The notes below the pieces were generated by a model. That model was not told the origin of the DNA. It did not search any database and saw only the letters and a list, made by a program, of their open reading frames with translations. Positions 1 through 10,899 of a DNA stretch of 45,651 nucleotides are shown one piece after another (within the stretch, counting starts at the first letter, position 1; each line of letters begins with the position of its first letter). The stretch lies in assembly GCA_000467715.1 (NCBI GenBank), contig AJFK01000179.1, positions 1 through 45,651 on the forward strand, given 5' to 3'. The DNA is from Hysterium pulicare CBS 123377. Taxonomy: Eukaryota; Ascomycota; Dothideomycetes; Hysteriales; Hysteriaceae. Both the position numbers and the translations under genes were made by a program.

Positions 1-454
1 GATATATTTAAATATAATTACTTTATTACTTCTATTATACTAAGGTAACTTAATGTGCATAGGTAGTAGCTTTGCAAGTTCTATAAGAACAGTTAAACTC
101 TTCGGGTCTACTTTAGCCAAGTTCCTTCCTATCTATCCCTTAGCCTTCATCGACAAACGCCATACAATCGAGCCTTCCAACCGGATTCCTCCGAAATTAA
201 CACCCGCGACGCTGACCGACAAGCCTTGGGCCCTTATTTTAATAGTTATTATATATATAGTAAGTAGTTTTAACTACCTTAAGAAGAATTTAGAGTCTTT
301 AAAAGTCCTTTCTTCCTGGAATTAATTAGAACCTATTTAGCTCTGTAAGGAAAAGAGCAGATATTTAGATTCCTAGCTCTATTAGAATCTTAACGTAGAT
401 TGATTTCCCGTAGTAATTTTGAGTCAGGATATAACTCTATCCAATTTCATATGG
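1..454. other. AT-rich, TpA-rich gene-poor stretch, RIP-like
   Basis: Downstream of the epoxide hydrolase stop. By eye it is much richer in A+T and in TA dinucleotides (many TAG, TTA and TAT words) than the coding regions nearby, especially at 1-60 and 230-430. A 90-codon ATG-started ORF at 53-325 (+) has no domain or coding character I recognise. The texture is what repeat-induced point mutation leaves in old transposons, but I cannot name an element and see no terminal repeats. Confidence 0.4.
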
Positions 455-1790
455 CTATCTTACATTCGGCCAGACTTGCTTTGCAAAGTCCTCTACATCC
501 TGCAACAAAGCCTCTGGCTGTTCCAACGCCGCGAAATGACCGCCCTTTTCATGCTGCCGGTAAAGCACTAGGTTGCCACCACGCTCAACCCAAGCCTTAG
601 GGCTGGGGAAAAGCTCGCGGGGGAAAGAAGAAAAGCCCATAGGCTTTTTAGAAGCAGGATTTGATCGATTTGGTCCGAGAAGTTGGCGATATGGCCAGAT
701 AGCTCGCGGCTCTGTTTCTGTAAAGTACCATAAGGACACGGATTCCAGTATGACGTCGAGTGAGGGGTCCTCGTCCGTCCATTCTAGGAACTTCTCGCCG
801 ATCCTGGTGATTGTGAGTGCGCAGAATAGGAAAAGACGTCTAATTGAAGCTCACCAAGCCAAGAGGGCGAGAGGACTTGAACAGAGTACAGCACCTATTG
901 TAGCTGGCCTAGTGGCATGTTCTTGGGCATACCCAAATCCTCTCTCACGAAACTCCTTAGCTCTATCCAAGCTTTTCAACTCCAAGTCGCTCAGCTCCCC
1001 GTCTACTTCGGGCGGCGGTCCAGTCAAGACATTGACTAATGGTTAAGTTACACAAATTCCTTACAGTGTAGTAATACATGCCATGACTTACGATGATAAG
1101 CTTTGCAAGAATCATAACCCTGACTAAGAATTCTGCTCACAAAGCTACCAACATCGCCACCTTGAGCGATATAACTCTGAAATCCTAACCCGGTCATCAG
1201 CTTGTTCATGATCCGGGCAGTGTCCTCCAATGTCCAGTCCTTTGTCAAAGGTGGACCAGAACTCAGAGCATAGCCTGTCAGAGAAGGAACCACAGCATGG
1301 AATGGCAGGTCCTTCGCAGAATACTTCTCTTTGATGAGGTCAAGCATCGGCAGGAATTCTAAGAAACTCCCTGATGGTAATGTCAGCACTGTATAGTGAA
1401 TTGTGGAGTTTTCTGACCTGGCCACCCATGGAGGAAGACAATGGGAATCGCGTCTGACTTATCAGAAAAAAGTGCTGTAAAGTGCACACTAAGTTCTTCT
1501 CCGTCATCATCTTTGATTTCGACTTTGAAGTTCGGGAAGGAATTGATGTGGTGCTCTTGAGCTCGCCAGTTGAATTTGTTCAGCCAGTAGTCCTTCGCAT
1601 GCTTGAGCCATGCGTGATTGATTCCAAATCGTCGATCCGTTTGTTTACTCTCCCAAGTCACGGGAGGAAGCTTGGATAACTTTAAGAGGGTCCTGAAATC
1701 CGAATAAACCTGATCGGGAATGTTAAGGGAGAATGGCTCTGGCTTCAGAACTGCTTTGGTGGGAATTGTATCATAACCTTTGCTAGACAT
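455..1790 (-). CDS. Epoxide hydrolase (alpha/beta-hydrolase with EHN domain)
   Basis: Opens epoxides to vicinal diols, probably for detoxification or secondary metabolism. Exons on the minus strand: 1790-1418, 1370-1092, 1035-855 and 803-455, with GT..AG introns of 47, 56 and 51 bp. The product is 393 aa, normal for the microsomal/juvenile-hormone-type family. The N-terminal EHN domain covers about residues 10-115. The oxyanion-hole motif HGWPG spans the first intron. The nucleophile is Asp197 in GGDVGS. The catalytic His is about residue 367 in GGHFAALEQPE, followed by a typical C-terminus. The lid region contains LTGPPPEVDGEL and SPLALLAWIGEKFLEW, both family-typical, and each is completed only by splicing. 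The start is the ATG of MSSKGYD. There is no signal peptide, so it is probably cytosolic. It looks intact although it borders the RIP-like stretch. Substrate unknown. Confidence 0.9.
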
Positions 1791-2475
1791 GCTGAAATTT
1801 GGTAGAATTGTAAGAAGTCGTGGAGAACAACCCGAAGGTGGGAGGTACCAGGGGCACAGTACATATAAAGCTATGACCTCAGCTCTAGCGTGCCCTGCAC
1901 AGAAGGTGGGGCTGGCGATGGGGTTGCGGATGCGTCCGGCTATCGCTTTATTACGTATATAGTTAGTCTAGCAGCAACCGCTAGGTAATGTCGATACATA
2001 TCAGAGTGCACCAAGGTAGGTAGTTATGCATAACCATATCCGCAACGCTTTTTGCAGACGGAGTTGAAGCTGATTGGACCACAGAACAAAGAAGAGGGAT
2101 TGAGGGCATCAGTGCATAAGCATGCGCGTTCGAGGCTCGCAAGGGTGACATCTGTAGTATTGTCCGCGGCCGACATTGGGCTAGGAGATGTTGGCTGGCA
2201 TATGCAGTTTGCGTGGCCGATGTTGACTTGAAAGACGTTGGGTGAGTATGAAGTATGATCGCTTAGTGTTAAGCCGGGCAACGAATAGTGGGTTTGTAAG
2301 CTCTTGAGAATAGCTATAGATTCGGGACACAATCAACTAGTATGGAGGCTGTCACGGAAAAGAACACAAATCAAAGATAAACTTATGAGGAGTTGAACAC
2401 CACGAAGAGAGAGAGAAACGAGTAGTCTGAGTTATTACCAAAATAATATCATAGGGCATTGAGGGAGTAGAAATC
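1791..2475. other. Intergenic; promoter of the epoxide hydrolase plus a Cys-rich open frame
   Basis: Holds the upstream region of the epoxide hydrolase and the 3' flank of the 2476-3702 gene. A TATATAAAG-like word lies near 1862 on the plus strand. At 2024-2332 (-) there is a 102-codon open frame without a proper start ATG, whose C-terminal part has at least five Cys in about 35 residues. It could be a terminal exon or chance. Nothing else recognisable. Confidence 0.35.
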
Positions 2476-3702
2476 TTACCATAAAGAGCCTGCTTGTTCA
2501 TTAACCACGAAGCACGCCCACCATTTCTCCGCCGTCTCGTTGGCATTGGTGTCCACACTAGAGAGACGAACACAGTAAAGCTGCTTTGCGACGCATTCTT
2601 TGCCCCATTGTATTGTCAGTTGGAAGTCATTGTCTGAGGTCAGATTCCACGTAAGTTCACGCAAAGTCTCCTGTCTCATCAAGCCTAACTCTCCATTGCG
2701 GTGCAAATGTGGGGAAAGAGAAATGACACGGTGATGGCCTAATCGGATCGGCGAACCCGATGCCAGTACCCGAGTTCTTTGCGTTTTCGGGGCAAGAATA
2801 AAGTAGTCTTGATAGAGCGACTTCATGTGGGCCGCCATTCCTAAAAAGCCATACAAATCGGGGCTGACGGAAGTATACTGGCTTGTTAAGGTCCCTGCAG
2901 ATGTGAAACCAGGGTTGAGAGCATCGGTGGTGGAAGATTCATGTACTTCCGCTTGGGCGAGGCCAAGCCAATCAAAATCCATCTGCAGGTCGCCTTCAGC
3001 TGTGGTAACAAACCCGAGATCTTTGAAAAAGTTAGCTTTACTCTTTTTGGCGCTCTGCCTCGCATATTCGCAAAACGCCAACCTACGGAGAGCCTCAGTG
3101 ACGTCCAGTTTCGAAGAGGCATAGAAACTCAACTCCCCTTTAGGAGTAACGAGCTCTCCAACCCATTCCAAAGCAAAACCAGGCCTCATATCTCTCTTAC
3201 TGTGGACTTCTAGATTCCAGTCGTTGATAACTTCGGTTTCAAGATTTAGAAATTTACAGGCGCTGACTCGACATACTCGTGGGCCGAAACGGTAGACCGA
3301 AGAGCACACTCGAATTGGGTTCCCGGCAATATTTGATGCTGCGATACATAATGATGCAAAATGCTTACCCAGGGCCGTATGGAGAAACCCAGGGGTCTCC
3401 GCCTGTGTCGAAACGATACGGGAAGCGTCCCAATGAGCCGATCGTATTCCATACTGCACCACCGAAGTTGCAGCAAGAAGATGGCTCAGTCGATCTAGTT
3501 CCTGGGTTGTAAGGGGTTCCCGCGCTTCATTTGAAGAACCACTCTCGTTTGACTTTTGCGTAAATGGAATTGTAAGGCATGGGACGGGGAATGGCAATTC
3601 GTTTTCTGTATTGCGAAGATCGTACTGGGCTGGTACTCGACGCACCTTGCGAGCTTCCAACTCTCCCAAAGTGTGATGGTCTTCAAAATAAGACGACTCC
3701 AT
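2476..3702 (-). CDS. Hypothetical protein, 408 aa
   Basis: I do not recognise the family. A single uninterrupted frame of 408 codons runs from an ATG (MESSYFEDHH) to a TAA at 2476-2478. The sequence looks like a soluble globular protein with no signal peptide or membrane segment. There is an acidic N-terminus, then a mixed region with a long-helix stretch near residues 205-225 (FCEYARQSAKKSKANFFKDL) and a Trp-rich C-terminal part (ELTWNLT, TIQWGKE, AEKWWACF). The final codons overlap a good 5' splice site (GTAAGA at 2479), so a short last exon is possible. The nearest 3' splice site would bring in a TGA almost at once, so the protein length changes little. It is divergent to HIS4, sharing the 624-bp gap at 3703-4326. 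Codon texture supports a real gene; function unknown. Confidence 0.6.
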   Translation of the reverse strand: MESSYFEDHHTLGELEARKVRRVPAQYDLRNTENELPFPVPCLTIPFTQKSNESGSSNEAREPLTTQELDRLSHLLAATSVVQYGIRSAHWDASRIVSTQAETPGFLHTALGKHFASLCIAASNIAGNPIRVCSSVYRFGPRVCRVSACKFLNLETEVINDWNLEVHSKRDMRPGFALEWVGELVTPKGELSFYASSKLDVTEALRRLAFCEYARQSAKKSKANFFKDLGFVTTAEGDLQMDFDWLGLAQAEVHESSTTDALNPGFTSAGTLTSQYTSVSPDLYGFLGMAAHMKSLYQDYFILAPKTQRTRVLASGSPIRLGHHRVISLSPHLHRNGELGLMRQETLRELTWNLTSDNDFQLTIQWGKECVAKQLYCVRLSSVDTNANETAEKWWACFVVNEQAGSLW

Positions 3703-4326
3703 GACTTACTCACTTTGCGTCGTTAATTGCCTCTCGAATAGGCGAGCAACCCGAAAACTTCGTAGAATTGGATAGAAAGAGGGAGAGAGCAGAAGTCTAT
3801 TAGAAAAGACACGCTGATATGATTACAACTGTCCGGCAGCAAAGGGTCAATGTGAACACATCCAGGAGGATTAATTGGAGACAACAGTTACTGGTTATAT
3901 TAGGGAAGGGCGCACAATGTTGCCTAAGAATCTTTCTGCTTTACAATGAATTTACATGCACGTGTACAAGAACAAAGAAGCATTTGTTGATGGGCCGCGC
4001 TTTGTACGAAATAGGTCGAATAGGGGCATAATGAGTGGAAAGAAAGTCCTGTACCTGACGAAGAATTGTGAAAGCGGTTGAGAAGACATTATGAGATACA
4101 TGAGCAAAATGATGCATGTTGTATTCGTCGACTTTTACCGGCAGAGATGTACTTGACTTGCCGGGAGGAGTGGTTGTGTAATGAGATGGATGGTGAGGCG
4201 CGGCCAGAAATTTCGTCTCCGAAAGCGGCATGCCCCACCAAAGTTTTCCTGCAGTACGACTATGCAGTATGAAGAAGCTTCCTCCGCCCAACTCTTCAAC
4301 GCTTCATCGCAAATCGTCTTGCTAGA
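3703..4326. promoter_or_regulatory. Divergent promoter region, hypothetical gene / HIS4
   Basis: This 624-bp gap lies between two divergently transcribed genes and must hold both promoters. I looked for a perfect Gcn4/CpcA site (TGASTCA), expected for histidine biosynthesis, and found only degenerate words: TGACTTACTCA near 3702 and ATGAGTGG near 4030. Short ORFs here on both strands show no coding character. No clear TATA box. Confidence 0.4.
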
Positions 4327-7063
4327 ATGGCCCCCTGTTTTCTTGTTGCAATTGACTTATCAAGTTATACACAACCTACCCAAGGCTTAGACTCAAAGGC
4401 GTTGTCTTGCCTAGGAAACGTCTTCACCGCCATCCATCCCGATTCCATTGACAATGCACTCCTTTACCTCCAAGAAACTGTCGGCCGACATTCCGCATAC
4501 TTCGATGTATCAGCTCTGACATCCCTCGATGATGTCGTTTCTTTGCTCGATTCTGGCGCTGCAAAGGTGTTTGTCACCCGCCCGCAGCTAGATCAGCTTT
4601 TAGCACAGACTATCGACCAGGATCGCCTCGTCCTCATGATGCCCGGCAACACAAAGCAAGAAATCATTGATGCCATAGGAGGTACCGCAGTCGATGTTTA
4701 TTCCCACCAAGTTCAGGACATCGAACTGGTCGAGGCATGGCTTAGAGAGTACGGCACGGATAGACCCGAAGTTTTCGTTTCCTTCGCCTCTCCCAATCTC
4801 GACAATGCGCTGCGAGTGGCTAGACTATCTGCAGTTCCCATCATACCAGCCGAAGCTCTTACAGTCGATCCCAAACGCGAACCTACCTGTATAAGTGTTG
4901 CGGAGGTCCTTTTAGCCAATACCACGAGCGATCGGCCAGATGGGCTTTTCACAACACTTGTTACAGACGAGCGAGGTGTAGCTCTCGGTCTGGTATATAG
5001 TAGCGAGGAAAGTGTAGCTGAGAGCTTGCGAACAGGGCGGGGAGTTTATCAAAGTCGGAAAAGAGGACTTTGGTACAAAGGTGAAAGCAGTGGGGATGTC
5101 CAGGAACTCCTTAGAGTATCTTTGGATTGCGACAACGATTGCCTGCGATATACCGTGAGGCAGAAAGGCAGAGGTAACGGAGCTATGCTATATAATCCAC
5201 CGAGCTGCGCTGATTTTCGGCAGGATTCTGTCACTTGGCCACAGCAACTTGCTTTGGACAATACACTGGGATCTCTCGTCTCCAACAGACCCTGCAAAGC
5301 CGCAAGGACTCGGCTCCAGCGGGATCTTACACATCTCGGTTATTCAACGATCCTCAGTTGCTGAAAGCCAAAATTCTGGAAGAAGCAAATGAGCTTTGTG
5401 ATGCCAAGTCTAAATCTGAGATTGCATTTGAAGCCGCTGACCTCCTCTACTTTGCCCTTACAAAATGTATTGCCGCAGGAGTAACATTAGAAGACATTGA
5501 GCGAAACCTAGATTGCAAGAGCGTCAAGGTCAAAAGAAGAAAAGGAGACGCCAAACAGGTCTTTGCCGCCCAGGTCAGATCTACTAATGGTAGCTTTAAC
5601 GGTCCGAATACGAACGAAACTTCAAAAGCGGCGGCATCGACACTCAATAGTAAGGATGATTCAGCAGGGTTGAAGAATGGTAGGATAGCGATGAAGCGAT
5701 ACATAACTGCTGTTGAAACGCCGGACGTCGTTCAGGCGGCTCTTCAACGCCCCTCGCAACGTTCCAGTGACCAGATACTGGGCATATGTCATCCCATCAT
5801 TAATTCAGTCAAAATTCGAGGAGATGATGCTCTGTTGGAATACACCCATAAGTTTGATAAGGCAACATCCCTAACCTCACCCGTCATAAAAGCTCCATTC
5901 TCCTCATCATTAATGCAACTCGATCCCGAAACCATTCAAGCAATCGATGTTTCGTTCGAGAATATTCGTCGGTTTCATGCTGCTCAGAAGGAAGACAAGC
6001 CACTTGTGGTAGAGACGATGCCCGGCGTGGTCTGCTCCCGCTTTTCTCGTCCTATCGAACGCGTTGGGCTCTACGTTCCTGGAGGTACAGCAGTTCTACC
6101 ATCGACAGCGCTTATGCTTGGAGTTCCTGCCATGGTGGCTGGCTGTAGGAAAATAGTGCTTGCATCCCCGCCAAGACCGGATGGTTCAGTAACTCCCGAG
6201 ATAGTCTATGTCGCTCACAAAGTCGGAGCAGAAAGTATAGTTCTGGCTGGCGGTGCGCAGGCCATCGCAGCTCTTGCTTACGGAACTAAAAGCGTATCTA
6301 AGGTGGACAAAATTCTAGGTCCAGGGAATCAATTCGTCACAGCTGCCAAGATGATTGTTTCTAATGATACGAACGCTGGCGTCAGCATTGATATGCCCGC
6401 CGGCCCAAGCGAGGTATTGGTAGTCGCCGATGCCACCGCGAATCCGGCTTTCGTTGCTTCCGATCTTCTGAGTCAGGCAGAGCACGGTGTGGATTCTCAA
6501 GTTATCCTTATCGCTGTCGGTCTCAGTGAAGCACAACTTGGCGCCATTGAGAACGAGCTTGATGCTCAAGCAAACGCCCTACCCCGGGTGGATATTGTAA
6601 GAGGAGCCATCGAACACTCTGTTACTCTTGTCGTGAGTAATATCGCAGAAGCTATGAGGTTGAGCAATATGTACGCGCCGGAACATCTCATATTGCAGGT
6701 AGAGGATGCGGAAAACATCGTGGCGCTCGTAGAAAATGCTGGGAGTGTATTTGTCGGGCCGTGGACACCAGAGAGTGTAGGAGATTATTCTGCTGGCGTC
6801 AATCATTCTCTCCGTAAGTGAACACTCATCTTTACTAATGAATCTTAGTAATACCAAGGGCTAATGAAGCGTTCGTAGCGACATTTGGCTACGCAAAGCA
6901 GTATTCAGGTGTTAATCTTGGGTCCTACGTGAAGCACATCACCAGTTCCAACCTCACGAAAGAAGGCCTACGCAACGTTGGCGGTGCAGTCATGCAACTA
7001 GCTAAGGTTGAGGAGCTCGAAGCCCATCGGCGGGCTGTTAGTCTGAGACTCGGAGTCCCTTAG
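4327..7063 (+). CDS. HIS4: Trifunctional histidine biosynthesis protein HIS4
   Basis: One polypeptide carries phosphoribosyl-ATP pyrophosphohydrolase, phosphoribosyl-AMP cyclohydrolase and histidinol dehydrogenase (steps 2, 3, 9 and 10 of histidine synthesis); cytosolic. Exons: 4327-5173, 5224-6813, 6879-7063; introns 50 and 65 bp; product 873 aa, usual fungal length. The cyclohydrolase motif LDCDND is at 266-271 and its zinc-site GFCH is completed across intron 1 (residue 283), followed by TATCFGQYTG. The pyrophosphohydrolase domain is about 300-400 (RLFNDP, EEANELCDA, AADLLYF). Histidinol dehydrogenase runs from about 440 to the end, with RVGLYVPGGTAVLPS (from 562), AGPSEVLVVAD, SQAEHGVDSQ and YAPEHLILQ. 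The last exon supplies TFGYAKQYSGVNLGSY. The start ATG has a good context (AGAATGG). The apparent frameshift near 5180-5230 is just intron 1. All signature residues that I can check are present. Confidence 0.97.
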
Positions 7064-8245
7064 CGGAGTTAATACATTCGTTGCTACATTCGTTGCCCTT
7101 CATCGATCTTCCCTCGGCTTTGGTCGCTGTCTGTCTAACATGGGTGATAAGTTCCTCCGAAAAGTAGGAAGGACTGGGAGCTGCCTGTCGAGCTGCCTTA
7201 AGTGCTCTTGTCTCTCGCTTCCAAGGTCATTGGTGAAATGATTGACGTGTGGCTTACCATCACTTCTCTTACGCACAAAGTGGCAAGCCATTTCACCTGG
7301 TTGAGTTGTACTGCGGGTTCTAATATCAAAGGAGACTGGTTACCCGTACTGGTTAAAATATTGTCGAGCTATCCCCGGGAAGGCGTGTGATGACCTGGAA
7401 CGACACTGTAAGGCACATTGCCAAAAACTCTCGATAACACAAGCCGTCATCCGTACCAATCATTCTCTCCGACCGTACTTAAAGCCACCGACAGCTGATG
7501 AAAGCCTCCTCAATTCCATTCGACATGTAAGTCCCATTTTTAGATCGGCCCACGTGCGAGGTTACTTGGCGAAGTTACTTTCCTGGGCTTTGGTTTTGTT
7601 TGGTGGCTTTTCGCGGAAAATTGCTCGTCCAGGGTAATCAAGCCCGTGGATCCAAGACATATAAACGCAATTGTCGGAGCGCGACGACCTCAAGTTTCAT
7701 GGGCCCTTCTTCCAATTTTTGACAGTGCCAGATGCCAAGCTGGTTGAAACCGGGGCACGCCAAATTTAGCCTAATCTACATTACTCAATAGCATACTGTC
7801 TTAATTCTGGAGAAGAGAGCGATTCTGTCCGCCTCCAACGTGCCGCTTCAAGACTAGGCTGCCCCAAGTTAAGCCTGTATAATCTCAGATCATATGTGGG
7901 GAAATCCCGGCCTTTACCTAGCTAAGTACTGAAACGTATCGCTCATTAAACTCTCTATATTGCGTCCTCTACATCATCTGGGCCGCCTAGATTTTGAACA
8001 ATCTAATTCTTCCTATCCAAACCACAATCTTTCTTCAGCCAAAATCTACTGCTCATCTATGGCGGATACTTACGAAAGCGAACCGCATTTCATTTTCACG
8101 GAGACAACTGGGAAACCGCCCCTAGCCCCAGGGAAAGACATGGCGTATAAGAGAGGAGAGCAGCCTGTCAGTGGCTTGGACTCAAGCTACCTGACACTTT
8201 TGTACACAGCCGGGTTCAAACCCCCTCTGAAGTAATCCTTCCACG
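7064..8245. promoter_or_regulatory. Intergenic: HIS4 3' flank and xylanase promoter
   Basis: A 1.18-kb gap. TTTAGCC at 7765-7771 reads GGCTAAA on the minus strand, the XlnR/Xyr1 consensus for xylanase activation, and sits in the 9-mer TTAGCCTAA (7766-7774). Two CreA-type SYGGRG words lie near it: CCGGGG about 7751 and GTGGGG about 7895. TATAAG at 8146-8151 is about 95 bp before the ATG and is a plausible TATA box. The open frame at 7960-8235 has no coding character and overlaps this leader region. Confidence 0.55.
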
Positions 8246-9643
8246 ATGCGTCGATCCGAATTGCTTGTGCTCCTTGCCTCTTCAACACCCACTGCTCTTG
8301 CGCATGCCGCTGCTTGGAGTCAATGTGGCGGACAGGACTGGACAGGAGCGACAAGTTGTTCTTCTGGATATACTTGTGTTGCCTCTAACTCGTACTATTC
8401 CCAGTGCGTTCCAGGCTCTGATAATGGTAATGCCGCTACAACTCTGGCGACTAGCGCCATAAGTCTCCCAACTGCGAGCGCTGGCAATTCAGGGAATACC
8501 GGAAGCACCAAAAGCACTGGAAACACAGGCAACACCAACGCCGTACCTTGCAGCATCGATGAAAAATGGAAGGCTCATGATGGCAAGAAATACATTGGTG
8601 TCGCTACTGACCAGAATCGTCTTTCCACTGGATCAAATAGCGATGTTATCAAGGCCAACTTCGGTCAAGTGACCCCCGAGAACAGGTGGGCGATCGGACG
8701 AGCCATCGGATTGATAGACCAGTACTAACCGAGTGGCTGTAGTATGAAATGGGATACCACAGAAGCTTCAAAGGGCACCTTTAAATTTGACACTGCTGAT
8801 TACCTCGTTAACTGGGCGACGACGAACAACAAGCTGATCCGTGGCCATACAACTGTGTGGCACTCGCAACTCCCAAGCTGGGTCTCCTCGATCAACAGCA
8901 AGGACACCCTCACTCAGGTCATGACCAATCACATTACCACTGAGATTACTCACTTCAAGGGCAAAATCTATGCTTGGGTGAGTACATTACAGACTCTACC
9001 AATCCCTCCCAAACTCTCAAAAGACGTTCGGCTGATGACAAAATGTAGGATGTTGTCAACGAGATCTTGAGCGAGAGTGGAGGTTTCCGTTCCTCGGTCT
9101 TCTATAACGTGCTTGGAGAAAGTTTCGTTGACTTGGCTTTCAAGACTGCGAAGGCTGCTGACCCTGATGCTAAGCTATACATCAACGACTACAAGTATAT
9201 GTCCCCTGGGTTCCTGGGGAATCCAACCCTCTACCGTCGATGTACTGCTAACAGACCAAAACAGTCTTGACACCGCAACCAATGCCAAGACAACCGGAAT
9301 GGTTAGCAAAGTCACAAAATGGGTCGCCAATGGCACGCCAATCGACGGCATAGGCTCCCAGACTCACTTGACCGGCGGACAGGGCTCTGGCGTTGCCGGC
9401 GCGTTGGCAGCTCTCTGCGGCGTGGTCTCCGAGTGCGCCGTTACTGAGCTCGATATCGCGAATGCTCCAGCAGCTGACTATGGCAACGTCGCTAAGGCCT
9501 GTCTAGGTGTGAAGAATTGCGTTGGTATTACTGTCTGGGGTGTCCGAGATCAAGACAGCTGGCGTTCAAGCACCAACCCACTGCTGTTCGACTCTAGCTT
9601 CAACGCCAAGCCGGCTTACACGGCCATTTGTAACGCTTTGTAG
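8246..9643 (+). CDS. Secreted endo-1,4-beta-xylanase, GH10 with N-terminal CBM1
   Basis: Cleaves the xylan backbone outside the cell. Exons: 8246-8685, 8743-8977, 9049-9194, 9265-9643; GT..AG introns of 57, 71 and 70 bp (the first with branch point CTAAC); product 399 aa. A signal peptide covers about residues 1-20. A fungal cellulose-binding module (CBM1) at about 22-56 has the four expected Cys ([23 protein letters not shown]). A Ser/Thr/Gly/Asn-rich linker at about 57-100 has GNTGNT-type repeats. The GH10 barrel follows: [14 protein letters not shown], acid/base Glu230 in WDVVNE (spanning intron 2), INDYN (completed across intron 3), nucleophile Glu335 in TELDIA, and [14 protein letters not shown]. 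Complete, with all catalytic residues. The upstream XlnR-like and CreA-like sites fit induction by xylan and glucose repression (inference). Confidence 0.97.
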
Positions 9644-10235
9644 TTTGAATGCGGTGTACCTGCAGGTGGGTAAATAAGGGGCGCGCACTTGAAGTGATCA
9701 GTCCGTCGCATTACAATATACAAGTACATTTGCAGATTAACTTCTTGATTGAAGAAAGCACACACGACACGGTGTTCTCTGTTCTGTCTCCAACCAAGTG
9801 ACGTATTTCCTTGCTCTAGACAGTACCCATAAACTTCCGATCGTGAATGTCCACAGCGCATCGGCACTGTCCATGTGCAAAGCTCCCATCTTGAGGTGTC
9901 TTATGTTTTAGCTCAAGCGAGCTGACCTCCCACTACCTAGGTAGGTATGGCAAAGCGCTTGCACCAGTCTCACGGTTGTCATCAGATGCCGTACATGACC
10001 TGATGGATCCTTCATGCGAAGTCAAGTACGTGCACGTGCCATAAAATTATGACTCTTCCAACGGTTCACAGCTAAAACGAACGTCGACCGCCCTCTGAGG
10101 TTTGAGCTTTATTTCAGCCGCCGACTTTTCCTTGAAGCATGTGTACGACTAGCACACAGTATTGATTTACCAACGCCGGTCAAACGACTTTCAGCAGACT
10201 CACCCCTAACCCTTATCTTCTTTTGTCATTCCAAC
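9644..10235. other. Intergenic; contains a CTACCTAGGT palindrome
   Basis: A 592-bp gap between the xylanase stop and the decayed small gene. It contains TACCTAGGTA (9934-9943), extended by a further GGTA, one of three CTACCTAGGT copies in the window, all intergenic. I see no gene. The minus-strand ORF at 9616-9867 overlaps the xylanase 3' end and has no coding character. Confidence 0.4.
9933..9947. repeat. CTACCTAGGT palindromic motif, copy 1
   Basis: CTACCTAGGTAGGTA; its core TACCTAGGTA is a perfect 10-bp palindrome. The same 10-mer CTACCTAGGT recurs at 18204-18213 and 20425-20434. Function unknown. Confidence 0.6.
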
Positions 10236-10639
10236 ATGAGCGTGGGCATACCATCAGTAGCTATGCGACAATTGGCACCCGAACCAAATCAAGAACGTGC
10301 CATAAGTTCCAGCCTCCCGCATCCTTAGTCCGGCATCCATATCGTTCATTTGTCCGCAATGCTAGTACTAGCAATGGTAAATCAGAGTTTCAACAAACTA
10401 CGAGACCAAGTTCGAACGCGAAAAACAGAGGGTCAACAACCTCGGAGAATCACACGTTGCCAACTTTCAGCTTAAAAGATCTAGGTGCTTCGCAGGGCGT
10501 CAAAGTCACTGTCATCGCCGTCTTTTACGTTCTCGGCACGATTGAGACTTATTTTTAGTGCAAAGTTTTATAGGCCAAGTTTGCTAAGAAGAATAAGGAG
10601 TAGGATAGAGAGCAAGAGACTAAGAAGTGGTATCGATAA
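10236..10639 (+). pseudogene. Decayed small mitochondrial-type membrane protein gene with three in-frame TAG codons
   Basis: From about 10330 the frame reads like a small mitochondrial protein: a basic, Ser-rich leader (RHPYRSFVRNAS), then LPTFSLKDLGASQGVKV and a single C-terminal membrane helix (VTVIAVFYVLGTIETYF). It is stopped by TAG at 10556-10558. The same frame then continues in convincing coding style (CKVL, TAG at 10571-10573, AKFAKKNKE, TAG at 10601-10603, DREQETKKWYR) to a TAA at 10637-10639. The best start ATG (10236, MSVGIPSVAMRQLA) is in another frame that stops after 29 codons, so a frameshift near 10270-10330 is also likely. If the first two TAGs were TGG they are CpA-to-TpA changes on the minus strand, the classic RIP context. 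Stop-codon readthrough is a less likely alternative. I cannot name the family. Confidence 0.5.
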
Positions 10640-10899
10640 CGGTCTATTCTAGACGATAGCTAAGTGTGATTCCTAAGGCTGACCATACTCCTGTTATATC
10701 CCTAGTATTTCTCTTCTCAAAGCTTTTAGACGCCGAGGTTCCATTTCTCCATTTCCTCCTCCACGATTTACGTAGTCGAAAGCTGAAGTAACTACTCCAT
10801 GTACAATATATTGTAGTGAAAAGGTAGTTTGCTGTCCGTGCAACAACCAGCTTCCTCCACTGCCTCCTCTGCTGTTCCGCTTTGTCCCTGAATCGGTTC

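Noticed and set aside
740-1430. Epoxide hydrolase seeming to be broken into three pieces
   Set aside because: Introns of 47, 56 and 51 bp with good splice sites restore continuous family sequence, including the HGWPG and lid motifs.
3703-4326. Gcn4/CpcA site upstream of HIS4
   Set aside because: Only degenerate words are present; no TGASTCA match was found by eye.
5174-5223. Apparent frameshift between two HIS4 frames
   Set aside because: A 50-bp GT..AG intron with a CTGAT branch point restores QKGRGFCHLATATCFG exactly, so the gene is intact.
8146-8230. Possible tRNA (B-box-like GGTTCAAACCC at about 8214)
   Set aside because: No A box at the right distance, the anticodon arm does not fold with a 7-base loop, and the acceptor stem does not pair. 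It also lies in the xylanase leader.
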